Assembly (NCBI RefSeq): GCF_026212465.1
Contig: NC_080052.1
Coordinates: forward strand, 19,767,251 to 19,831,250
Source: Amaranthus tricolor
Taxonomy: Eukaryota > Streptophyta > Magnoliopsida > Caryophyllales > Amaranthaceae
Reading direction: 5' to 3'
Length of the DNA stretch: 64,000 nucleotides
Position numbers and translations under genes: made by a program. Positions 34,256 through 44,999 of the stretch are shown here, piece after piece; the stretch's first letter is position 1, and every line of letters starts with the position of its first letter. The notes below the pieces were generated by a model. It was not told where the DNA came from. It made no database searches and was given only the letters and a program-made list of their open reading frames with translations.

Positions 34256-37164
34256 TGTTGGAGTTTTGGTGTGACTTTGAGTACACCAATGGTGTATGAT
34301 GAGTTTGGTGTTGTGTGGATGTGTCTATGTGGGTGTATGATGATGTGGGAGTCATTTTAGGGTCTTTGATGAGCCGCTCGTGTAACATTCGGAAAAATTA
34401 ATATTTTAAGACGAGTAAGTTTAAGAGAATTATCAGTGCGAGAATGATCCTAAATACACATGACATAAAATATTCTTAATTTAACTTCTTCTCCTCTTTT
34501 CCTTTTCTTTAAAGAAAAGTTGTTTTTAATAGATCTCAAAATTTCAACTTGAAATATATATATACTCAAGTCAAGTATTCTTGAAATTGTTTTCCAAAAG
34601 ATATTATATATACTCGGGTTGTTACAGTTGGTATCAGAACCAACCCACGACCGTGGCTAATCCTTAGGGTTAGTTTATCTAGCGGGCATACAATCTTGGG
34701 AGTAAGGAAAAAACGTGACTTGAGGATTTAGATGTTTAAGATAAGAGATAGGAACATAAGTGAATATGATTGTGGAATTAACCTAGGTGTTTGAGTTAGT
34801 CTTGTTTTCTTAGAAATGTAGGATGTGAGGTGTGAGGATTACGGGGTAAAACGGGAAAACGCTCTTAACGATTGATCGTGACGGTAAGAAGATTCAGTTT
34901 GACGATGCAGCGTTAGAATTTTTTTTCTGATGATGCCAATGTCTTGTTGCTTATCATAGCTCCTTGTCGATTATCGTTTTAGTCGCTAGAATAGTATGTC
35001 CTAAGATTGCGAATCGTGTCACCTTGTTGCTAGCCCTTTTCTATCAGCTTTTATTTGTTGATCCATGATTGTGATTATAGGTTGGTGCATAAAAGCAAGG
35101 TCATCGAGTTGTGAAGTGTGTATCGTTAGTGCTTTGTTGTAAGTAAGTTGAACTTTGAAAATGATTGTGACATAGTAGGAGAGTTAGTGAAGACAAAGTA
35201 CTGCACATCATTGATAGAAAAGCTTAAGTTAAAAGCAATTGATATTGATTTTCAAGCCTAGTGATTGAGTTGCATATAGTGTTTATATTTTGATGTAAGC
35301 GATGAACTTTTAGTGTTATTGGATCTTGTCATACGTTGTAATCTATTTGCATATTGGAGCCTATAGATTTAGTAGTTATTAGAAAATTGTGTGATTATCA
35401 TTAAGAATGTACCAAGTTTCTTTTGTTGGTTAGAAGTGCAAATATAACTTAAGGATGGAAGGTCACTGGCAAACTTGAGGTTTTGTTAAGTACAAGAAGG
35501 TTGTATCAACATCAAGAATAGAAGTAGGTTTTCAACAAAAGTTGTTATAAAGGATCTTGAGTCATAGACTTAAGTTATCAAAATAGTATGGTTCATACGT
35601 TCTAAAGATGGCATTTAAAGTTTAAGATGTTGGGTTATAAAGATTATAGGTTATTACAGTTGGTAAAATTGTGAACACCTCATAGATGATCTTAGTGGGT
35701 ATATGTGAAAATAGTCAAATACTTGAGTTGTTATTATTGAAGAGTTGTGCTTAGCAGTTATGATAAGAATTTATGTTTGAGTTAAAGCTTATAAGGATTA
35801 TGGTCTAGAGATTTGGATGAAGAATGCTAGGTTTTAATTGGCAAGTGGTGCATGATATCAACCTAGGTGAGGTAGTTTATCGTCTTGCGTTACCAGCATC
35901 TTTTGACCGAGTGCATGACGTGGTTCGCGCATCCCAGCTAAGACAATACATCAGAGATGACTCACACGTTCTTCGGCCGAACAGTTGACCCTGGATGATA
36001 CCTTGCAGTACGAGGAGACCCCGTTCAGATCCTAGATAGGAAGGCGCGTGATACACGTTGAGGTAGTATAGCGCTTGTGAAGGTGCTATGGTCTAATCAC
36101 GTTACCGAAGAAGTCACGTGGGAGGCAGTAGATGCCATGAGACGCGATTATCCCTGGTTGTTTGCTTAGGCATTTCTATGTTTATCGCTTTCTAGCTATT
36201 GCATCTCCTTAGTCTTTGTGAGTTAAGTTCGAGGACGAATTTCATTCTAAGTTGGGAGTCATAGCTTTACGATATGTATGTTAGCTAGAGATTGGAATAT
36301 ATGCTGGAGACTTAGTTTAACTTCGAGGACGAAGTTTATTTCAAGTTGGGTAGAATGTAACATTCGGAAAAATTAATATTTTAAGACGAGTAAGTTTAAG
36401 AGAATTATCAGTTCGAGAATGATCCTAAATACACATGACATAAAATATTCTTAATTTAACTTCTTCTCCTCTTTTCCTTTTCTTTAAAAAAAAAGTTATT
36501 TTTAATAGATCTCAAAATTTCAACTTGAAATATATATATACTCGAGTCAAGTATTCTTGAAATTGTTTTCCAAAAGATATTATATATACTCGGGTTGTTA
36601 CAGCTCGACCCACCTGAAGCATGCTCGACCCGAGCCAGTTGACTCGACCAAGTCAGTAGCTATTCTGACCTGTCGCTCGACTGAAAAACAAGCCGCTCGA
36701 CCAAGGCCATTTCGCTCGACCGGTCGAACGGGAGTCCAGAAAGCACTTTGTTTTCTTGCGCGATAACTTTTACGGGAATGTTTTAGTGTGGGCCTTTACC
36801 CTATCATTGGTACACGGCTACTACTGGAGCCTCATACACTCATTTCTAAGTTGATTCTTAACCCTAGCCAAACACAAACCCATGTCCTTTATCTTCTCCA
36901 AGTATAATACTCCATTATAAGAGCTCTTGAGAACTCCATTGTTATTCACATAATCAAGCAAGCTAACCACCATCGAGGACGTAGCCCACATTGGGGTGAA
37001 CCTCGTAAATCTTGTGTCTTTTTTTTTGCTTTCTTTCTTATTGTTTCTCATTGTTTATTATTGAAGATTGTTGTTTACTTGCATTGAACACCCTTGCTAT
37101 TAGTCTTAGGTGTTTTCTAGGGATAAAGTTTGAAACTTTAGGCCCTTGTGTGTTGGTTTTATCA
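34256..37164 (+). repeat. Right LTR of the copia element, split by a nested element
   Basis: Matches the left LTR in two pieces, 34256-34380 and 36608-37164. Differences, such as an extra GTTGTGTG near 34308 and point changes, show the two LTRs have diverged since insertion. Confidence 0.93.
34381..36602 (+). mobile_element. Decayed Ty3/gypsy element (2.2 kb) nested in the right LTR
   Basis: The target duplication GCTCG lies at 34376-34380 and 36603-36607. LTRs of about 246 bp (34381-34626 and 36356-36602) start TGTAACATTCGG and end GGGTTGTTACA. A TGGTATCAGAACC primer site follows the left LTR and CGAGGACGAAGTTTATTTC with AAGTTGGG precedes the right one. At about 35870-36170 the text VVYRLALPASF..VHDVVRASQLRQYI and the GGSR-type end correspond to the chromovirus/Tekay-type integrase C-terminus, with stops and shifts. 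The rest of pol is missing, so this is an internally deleted copy. Confidence 0.9.
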
Positions 37165-37169
37165 GTATC

Positions 37170-38066
37170 TTATTGTAGTGGGCTCAGCCCAATGTACTCC
37201 TATATATTGTTAATTGTTTCACAATGAAAGGCACGGCTTTACGCATATCATTGGTTTCACAACATAGGCTGCTACTCTGTCATATAGCTAACCCTTAGAA
37301 TACCTAAAAACATTAGTTTTTGGTAAAGTTAAGCTTCCAAGTTCTAACTATGAAGGTTTCTACAAAGAAAAATGTACAAAGGGAAGTCGAACATCTTCGT
37401 TACCAACTTCGAGTGATCATGAAGGATATTCATGGCCACACTGAGTGTCTGCAACGAGTGATCAAAACCTCCGAACATAGTGCCAAATGCGCGGTGTTAC
37501 ATAGTGACATATACGCGCTTTGGCACAAGGTTTGGTTAACTATAAGTGAAGGATCACCAACTTATAACCTTTTTAAAGCCAAGGTTATGATTCAAGAGTT
37601 AAGGAATAACGTGGATGAATTTGGGCACTATTCCATGTGTCTAGTCATTGAATTATAATGCATTAAGGTACAAGTATTTTTGTTCTTAATCCTTTTGTTT
37701 TTAATTTAAGGCTATAGTCGGTTCATTTCGAATATGCTTATCTGCTCTGATTTGATCTGAACTGATTTATCCATGATCTCTTCTGATCTATAATAAGCGA
37801 AAGAGGTGAACTGAACATAGCCTAAGATCTTCTTATGGGTTTTATGTTTTCTGAAGATACCAGGCAATAGATCTTTGAAGACATAAGTGCAGTAAGATAG
37901 GACTAGTGGAACTATTTCTGTAAATTGGTCTAATTGGAGTTGGATCACACACTAAATAAGCCTGATTACATCACAGATAAGTCTGCTGTTTCATTCCATT
38001 ATAAGTTGTACATCTGAATTTTCTGTTACAAGATTTGATTTCAATTTGATTGAACAAATTCGATTA
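37170..38066. other. Spacer with old repeat and an unassigned open frame
   Basis: It starts with what looks like the rest of an older LTR (to about 37285). The plus-strand frame at 37320-37658 (112 residues, with a possible coiled segment VQREVEHLRYQLRVIMKDI) has no family I recognise and could be a repeat remnant. The rest holds nothing clear. Confidence 0.35.
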
Positions 38067-38393
38067 GCGGTGTTTAGTTGTTGGCTTTTGGATTGACTTA
38101 TGGCTGGTAATTGGTTGATCAAACTGCAAAAAAGTATTTGATTAGTGGCTTTTCAAATGGCTGAAAAGGTGGCGCTTAAAAGTATTCTGAGCCCATCTTT
38201 TTCTCTATTAACAACCAACAACTAATGTCAAAATTTACCAAATATCTTCATAAACAGTTGTCAGAACTTGCTTAAAAGCCAACATAAACGATCAATCCTT
38301 CCAGGCACCAGTTGGTCAAACAAGTTAACTAAAAAAGCCAATAGCGAACAACAAACAACAAATTGCCAAACACCGTCAAAATTTGATTTGAGT
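38067..38393. mobile_element. MITE-like element with GGTGTTTGG-type ends
   Basis: The left end GCGGTGTTTAGTTGTTGGC and the right end (reverse complement ACGGTGTTTGGCAATTTGTT) are inverted relatives about 325 bp apart. The interior also pairs in part (TTGATCAAAC-like phrases). This is typical of hAT or Harbinger MITEs, but no clear target duplication was found. Confidence 0.55.
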
Positions 38394-38420
38394 TTGGTTG
38401 ATCTGACTTGTTATTTAATT

Positions 38421-38857
38421 CAGTTGCGAGCCCTTTAGCGAAAGCAAGCAGCTCGAGTGACACAATCGTAAACATAGAAGGTGATGAGCCTGGTGGCTCG
38501 AGGTTGGCTCACGACAACAAGCTCCCCCAGTGGGTGGTTAAACTGATGTTGGGCCTTTCGGGTCAGATGGTGATCTAACTTCTAACGATTCAAACGAATG
38601 ACAGAAGCCCGGCAGCCAAAGTAGGCCTAGCAGTTGTAAAGGCAGCTAATGCAGTTGGGTTCATCTGTTTATTATTGGGCTTGTATATGTGTCGGAGACG
38701 ATCACTGGCGTCATCTGCTAAAGTCTTGCAGCGAATGGGTGTCGTGTTAGTGGCAATCGGGTTCATCTTGGCGATGACAGTTGATCTTCCTGTCAGTTAT
38801 CTGTTGATCTGCACACTCCTGTTAGGGGTACCTGTTACCGTTGCATTATCAGCTATG
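38421..38857 (+). pseudogene. Remnant of a small membrane-protein gene with one in-frame stop
   Basis: Starting after an acceptor-like tttaattcag, one frame reads SSSDTIVNIEGDEPGGSRL and KLPQWVVKLMLGLSGQMVI, meets TAA (38576-38578), and continues without a shift as LLTIQTNDRSPAAKVGLAVV, FICLLLGLYMC, VVLVAIGFILAMTVDLPVSY and ends VTVALSAM. Two or three hydrophobic segments suggest a membrane protein of about 145 residues or the last exon of one. Codon use and hydrophobic pattern look genuine. I do not recognise the family. The stop is either a disabling mutation or an error, and upstream exons were not found. Confidence 0.5.
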
Positions 38858-39902
38858 TAAATATGTAATGTCCTCCTTAGGTCTCAGGTAAACAGTCCAT
38901 CACAGTGCATATTGATACTTATTGGGCACTTTTGAGGGGGTAAATAGGGTAGTGCTGGAGATATTGTAAAGTATGTGCCACTGATTAGAGGATCACGGTT
39001 TCAGCAAGGGATGTGCTTTGTATACATGGGTTAAATAGTTCATCTCATACATATTATGAGAATATAGACTTTTTAATTTGAGATCGTCATATCGAAATTA
39101 TTTTTTAGGCAAATTAATGCATTTTCAAGCTATAATAACAGCACATTTTCTAACACTTTGCCTTACTTTTGTGGAGACAAACGTCATTTACGTATCAATA
39201 AAATATACTAATGTCATATTGTTATCATTTATTGGGAAACTTTTGATATTTGAGTTAATATTTAAGGAAACAATTTAACTCATTGAAACATGTAATATTT
39301 ATTGATTGACTATTAGTATACGTGATGATCTATTGAAACACTATATTTTCTTATATAAACCAAAAAAAGAATGTTTTTATTTTAACTTAGATAATAAATC
39401 ATTATCACATAATGAATAAGCTAACTAATTTGGCTATTTTTTCAACTAAATCCTCCCTCCTATCTATCATGGTTGAAGAATTTTAAATTTTATTTGTCTT
39501 AATTATCAATAATTACTATGAGTACATGTTTTAATATTGTTGTATAATATATTATTTATTCGCTTTGATAATGATAATATCATAACAAATACAACGATTT
39601 AATAATCAAATTTATATTGTAAATACATTAATTTTATAAAATAATATTATTATTCATATCAATAAATATTTATAGTATCCATATTTTACTTGGGAAATCT
39701 ATCTAATACTTAATAATGCTATCAAATGATTTGATATAATTAATTGTGATGTGATGTTAATAAGCAAATCATCTAAGTTACTAACTTTAATAATAATGCG
39801 CTATTTAATTCACGTTAATTTAATTGATTAACTTTTTAATTGCACAAATTCTTTTGAAAGACCATTTTTATTGGGTCGACCAATTATATTTTTTTAAAAT
39901 AT
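38858..39902. other. Intergenic AT-rich DNA
   Basis: No gene or clear repeat is visible; the frame at 39078-39278 is not convincing. Confidence 0.5.
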
Positions 39903-40055
39903 ATTGTAAGTAGGCATTAAGAATAATGTAAGTAGACATTAAGAATGATGTAAGTAAACATTTAAGATATTGAAAGTAGGCATTAAAGATACGATAAGTT
40001 GACATTAAGAATAATGTAAGTAGGCATTAAGAATACGGTAAGTAGACATTAATTT
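39903..40055. repeat. Minisatellite with a unit of about 20 bp
   Basis: About seven imperfect tandem copies of a unit like GTAGGCATTAAGAATAATG, with variants such as GTAGACATTAAG and GTAAACATTTAAG. It is followed by T-rich text with partly complementary words (CTTACATGTC, CTTACCTGTC). Confidence 0.85.
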
Positions 40056-40289
40056 TATTGTTTCTTACATGTCATTTTATTTTTTCTTACCTGTCGTTTT
40101 ATTGTTTACTACCTTTTACGTAGCGTTTTCTTACTCTTTCTATCTTACCACTTTCTTGTTTTTACTTTTTATTTTTACTTTTATTTTCTTTATATGTATT
40201 TCTTTATTTATTTACTATCCTTTCTTACATTATTGTTAATGGTCGACGTGTGTTATAAGTTGCAAGCTTTTGGGTAATTACACTCTTTT

Positions 40290-40430
40290 TGAAGTTTTTT
40301 CTTGAGCCGAAGAATTCTTTAACCGCACTCTTCTTTATGGGTATGAGTTCCCGTCTTTCTTCCCTCCCCAAACCCTGACCATAGTTCCTATGAGCGAAAT
40401 AAACTGGGTATGATGATGAGGAGGAGACAT
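40290..40430 (+). mobile_element. SINE 3' portion
   Basis: The series TTGAGCCGAAGAATT, TTCCCTCCCCAAACCCTGAC and AAACTGGGTATGATGATGA matches the conserved 3' part of plant tRNA-derived SINEs (GAGCCGAGGG...CCCTCCCCAGACCC...CTGGGTATGTTGTTG). The 5' tRNA-like head is not recognisable, so the copy is truncated or degraded. Confidence 0.65.
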
Positions 40431-41169
40431 TAATTTTTAATGGGTTAGACTTAAAATGCGTCTTTTAAAGAGACGGTCTCTCAAGAGACTAGCTCTTAAA
40501 CTTGAGATTTATAGATTTACTGATTATGTTTGGTTTTTACTGATTGTACTTCATTTTTAATTTACTGATCGAGATTAAAGTTTATTGAATGTAAATATTT
40601 CTTATTCGATATGATATCGATTCTTCTCAATTTATATAATAATTTTTTTTTTCTTTGGACTGTTTCTAAATTAAACATCATGATGATTAAAACTAAAATC
40701 ACATTAAGCCAAAAATTCCAATTTGGCCGTCTAAATCATTAAATCGCCCCATATCATTTTACAACGGTCTGGTATGATTTATGACTTTTTCATTCTTATA
40801 TTTTTGTTCTAATTAATAGAAGTATGTGTTTTTATGCAAATATTGCTCACCTATAATCACCAAATATAATAATTTTTAATTAGTTGATTGTATCTATATA
40901 TATCATTCAAGTATATATTACTAACTACATTTTGAAATATCTAGGTTAAAAACTATGGTTTTCGGTCATTGTACGGTTTGCGGTATGGGCTGAATTGAAA
41001 AATAAAAAATCAGGACAGGATTAGACATTGTAATGTTTTTGTAAAAAAACGGTACGCACCATTTAAATCGTAGACTTGACCAAATACTAAAACTACGATT
41101 TAGCCTAGTTGATTGGCGGTTTAAACCAAACTTTATTCGACCCTAGTTAAAACAATTTATTTGTGTTTA
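40431..41169. other. Intergenic AT-rich DNA
   Basis: Contains an AAGAGACGGTCTCTCAAGAG palindrome (about 40467) of a kind frequent in plant MITEs, and a GGTTTGCGGT / ACCGTTT-rich stretch at 40940-41150 that might be an old hAT-like MITE. No gene is visible. Confidence 0.35.
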
Positions 41170-44100
41170 TGTTACACCCCGAGATTTTAATGACGTAATT
41201 ATTTAATATTTTAATAGTTTATAAAGATTTTACAATTATATTTAATTATTTTTGAAATTAGTTTTAATAAATTTCTTGCATACATGAATTTAAATGTTAA
41301 CTTATATACATATATATCAAAAATATAGTTACGATTTCTTAAATAAAGAGGTTCGAATCAAAATGATTATTTTATTAAAATGTGTGAGCCCACGAGGGTG
41401 AGTCTCTTAGTTGGGCCTCGTAAGAAAATAAATCGAGATGAAAAATAAATAAATAAATAAATATAATAATAATAATAATAATAATAATCATAATAATAGA
41501 AATAAGGAGTATAAAACCGTGAAAACCCTAAACACTCAAGAAAGAGAGCCGTCACTTTCCTTCCTCCCCCATCTCCTTCTTTCTCTCTTCTCTCCTTGCG
41601 CCACCAGTGAACAGCTAGGCCGCCACCAGCCGCTGCACGGTCCCACAGAACACCACCAGCAGCAGCACCCTTCCCTCTTTCTTCTCCTTTCTCTTCCCTC
41701 TCCCTCGCTACTGAGCAGCCGCCACCCCAGGAGCAGCAGCAGCGGGTAGCCTCCCACAACCACCACAAGCAGCACCCGGTCCTCCTCCTCACTCCCACGT
41801 ACAGCCCAGCAGCAGGCGGCTATAGTGCGCATCACAGTAGCAGGCGGCTGCGTGTTTGCTTCCCCACTGGCTGCGCGAGCCCTCCTCCACCACCAACACC
41901 TTGAGTCACACCACCACCAGAAGAACCACCAACCTCTTGACCCATTTTCTAGTTTCACCCATTGTAAGTCATCTCTCACTTTTCAAATTGATTAATTTAC
42001 TCATTCTAATTAGAATCTACCATGTTTATGAGTTGTGTGTTGATTGTGTATTAGTCTCATTGAATTCTAGTATGGGTAATAGTTAAAAGAATTATCCTTG
42101 AATATGAAATGATTAGGGTTTGGATTTAGAAATGAAATTACAAATGATGTGTGTCTATCCTATATTTTGATGGTGTGATGATTGATTAAATAACCTTAAA
42201 AGTTGTTTGAAACTTAATTGATTATTTTTGTTGTGATAATTAGTAATGGTGGTGATTGTAGTGACTATGGAAGTGATCTTAGTTGTTAAATTGGGATAAA
42301 TAACTGCTAGTTGTTATGGTTTGATTGTTGTGAATTACAAGTATTCTTATTAGGTTGTTATTGAAGTCATAATGCATAATCTTAGTAAGGCCATGAGAAT
42401 GATATCAACTTATTGTAAAAGGTTGTTAAGTTGCTTGTGGTGATGCTCGATTGTAGTCTCTCTAACTTTGGAGGATGTAGCAAAGAATGTTGCGATCTGA
42501 CCACTTTAAGAATTGTCCTCATGTCATAGTAGAGTTATATTTAACTTTGTGAGACTTAAGTGTGAATCGTTATAATTCAAAGTTAGTTGGTGTAATGAAG
42601 CAGTCGACATAATCCTTTTATTCTTTACCGATGGAAAAACTTGTGTTATTGTTGAATTGACGATTATGCTTGGTGTTGAATGAGATGCGTACGTGCTAAA
42701 AGTAATTGAAAACTTGTCGTGAATGGATGATAGTGGTTACTTGATTTCTAGCTGGTATGACAAACTAGTTAAGAGAACTTATAAGTTCTATTCCTAACTT
42801 GTATAGGTTCCCAATTTATAAGAGGAAAGTAGACCCTTAGTTGGGTGATTTTTGTAACTTGTGGTCGTGCAGTGATGCTCGCAGGTACGTACACGCAGTA
42901 ACTAATTATCATATTCATTGTTTCAAAGTATTATCCATATTTCATGATTATATGCATTGCATTAGAATTATAGAACGTCAGAAAGTGAACTATGTTAGCG
43001 TATAGTCATAATAGTGATATAGACAAGTAGAATGAAAACATTAGGAGACTATGAGAACAGATTTCTAAATAGTAGAGAACGCACCATGGTTGTGTGTGGT
43101 ATCAAAGTGATTTCCTACTTATTGAGCCTTGATGTATGATTAGTTGGCGTGACTCAACTGGATTATGTCCGGTAGATTTAATAGTCCCCTAAGTGAGGTT
43201 CGACGGGACCACCGTAAGGAGGGTATGAGCATGCTTGGGTCATTAGCCGCTGGGAGGCCAATAACGCCCCTTGACCGAGGTGTTACCATGCAGGCCTTGC
43301 AAACCTCAATATGGTGGCCTCTTCACTAGTTTAGTACCCCAGTGTGTTAGTTTTTCCCGAAGGTAGGACCCGAGAGGGTCAGCTGGAGGGGGCATGAGCT
43401 CATACTTTGCCATGGGCACCGGGAGGCCGATAACGCCCTTGGCCGTGTCACTATGCCATGAATAGAGAAAGAATCCACTACCCTTGAATATACTTCGAGA
43501 GATTAGTAGCTTTAAGGAGAAATTATGAGTAAATAGAGGTGCTTAGACAGATGAGTAGACTCGTTATTGCCATACTAGATCGTTGTCTATAGTTTTGTTC
43601 AATGACTCTAATTGTTATAAGTTTATTAATTACTGACGTGTATGTGTTTGTTGTTGTTTGCTCATGACTCTCTATGATGTTCCTGCTATGACACATCTGA
43701 CTATGGTCATTATGTGGAGCAGCAGGGGGATCATAGCTTGACATGACAGGTATAGGAGCTTCTTTTGTTTTGCATTGGGGGAAGAGCGGAGTACGACCGT
43801 AACAATTGTGTACAATTGTCTAATGCTTGTAGCTTTTATATTACTTGTAAAGTTTTCTTTTGGATTGTATAATTTCCTTTGTATGGAGCCATGTGACTCC
43901 TTGTATGATCCATAGTTCCGCTGCGTAGTTTTTGAATGTATAGTATTGAGATTACTTCTTAGTATCCGTCAGGTCGATGCGTTAACACTTGGAACCACGA
44001 TCCTCATTAGAATTGGTGATTTGAGAAGCCGACGATGATTCTTTCCGTCGTGACATATTCTTGAAGACATTAAAGGCCTTAGATTATTATATTGATGTTA

Positions 44101-44298
44101 TCCAATTATATATTCTTGTCACATCCTCAATTTTCAGTAGAGATGTTGCCGAAATTTTAACTCACTCACCTTTTAATTAATCTTTAGTGTTTATTTTAAT
44201 AATTATTTTTCCTTTTCTTTTTATGTAACACCCGAATTTCCTCCCTTCCTTCACGATTCTGGTTTCGTTTAAGGGGTTGAAAATTCAGGGGTGTTACA
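41170..44298 (+). mobile_element. 3.2-kb LTR-like element, copy B, inverted relative to copy A
   Basis: It begins TGTTACACCCCGAG and ends CAGGGGTGTTACA; along its length it is the reverse complement of copy A (27401-30590), including the AAT tract, the GC-rich region, the two-unit GGCGTTATCG repeat and the terminal hairpin near 44224-44298. The plus strand here reads like a leader (AAACCCTAAACAC, then pyrimidine- and CCACC-rich text, then a good donor CATTGTAAGTC at about 41961), so this is probably the sense strand. Open frames in the GC-rich part (41367-41979) are not conserved in copy A. The flanks (GTTTA / TATTA) do not form a perfect duplication, consistent with an older insertion. Confidence 0.8.
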
Positions 44299-44999
44299 TA
44301 TTATTCCACGTAAAAATTATGCTGTCTCTTTCTAAATTTGTGTATAAAACATTTATCAATTTATTGATTGTAGGGTTATAACAAAGAAATATTGATTCAA
44401 AATAAAAATGACTAAAAATGTAGTGAAAGCTTACTAAAAATGATAACATGAAATAGAAATAGTTGACAACATTTAAAAAACAGGTTCGGTTGGATTTAGA
44501 TTTCATTGGGGTTTTAATCAGCTTTTTTGATATATTTTGGTTGGAATATTTTTATTCACATGCCAAAATTTATTTATAGGTTATTAGTTATCGCCAATTA
44601 ATTTTCAATTGAATTTAAGGTCAAATAAAAAAGAAATAGGTCTAAGTGCCAACTTTCACATTTAGAGTTTATAAAATTATAGTGGCAAATGTGTATAAAG
44701 ATTTTACCCATAGTTTAAAAAGGCATAAGATGTTTAAGAAGCTAAAAGAGGTTCTACTATGAATAAAGAATCATTTTGATGATTAAACAAAAAGAAATAC
44801 ACACTTTGACATATGCAAGTGAAACATACCATTCAAAAAGATTGTATAATTTCAGGGAGAAATGCATTATACAATAAAATGTAGCTTTCATTCATTGCTG
44901 CTCTATTCACCATAAATTTTTACTCAATACTTTCTACCAAAAAAAAGATTCGTAAAATACACAACAAGCATCGATAATGTGAGATACGAAAATAAAAAT
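44299..44999. other. Spacer downstream of the BUD23/RID2 gene
   Basis: AT-rich. The last 200 bp or so before 45000 are probably the 3' UTR of the minus-strand methyltransferase gene. Nothing else is recognisable. Confidence 0.5.

Larger units (their letters stand above)
25472..37164 (+). mobile_element. Ty1/copia LTR retrotransposon, decayed, with three nested insertions
   Basis: The element begins TGTTGGAGTTTTGG and ends GGTTTTATCA, and the 5-bp target duplication GTATC flanks it at 25467-25471 and 37165-37169. LTRs are 25472-26152 (681 bp) and 34256-37164 (682 bp once the nested element and its duplication are removed). A Met-tRNA primer binding site follows the left LTR and a purine tract precedes the right one. 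The order gag, protease, integrase, reverse transcriptase, RNase H is that of Ty1/copia. Subtracting three nested elements (27401-30590, 33135-33915, 34381-36602) and their duplications leaves about 5.5 kb, a normal size. Several stops, a frameshift and mutated catalytic residues make it inactive. Confidence 0.95.

Noticed and set aside
37320..37658. 112-residue frame as an independent gene
   Set aside because: It begins at a non-ATG codon in part, lies between old LTR material and a MITE, and has no recognisable family; described only as unassigned.
40940..41152. hAT-like MITE
   Set aside because: Ends resemble TAGGGT-type termini, but no matching target duplication or good inverted pairing was found.
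41367..41979. Two overlapping minus-strand frames of 143-147 residues
   Set aside because: Trp/Gly/Arg-rich chains from a GC-rich block inside copy B; the block is not kept as a frame in copy A.
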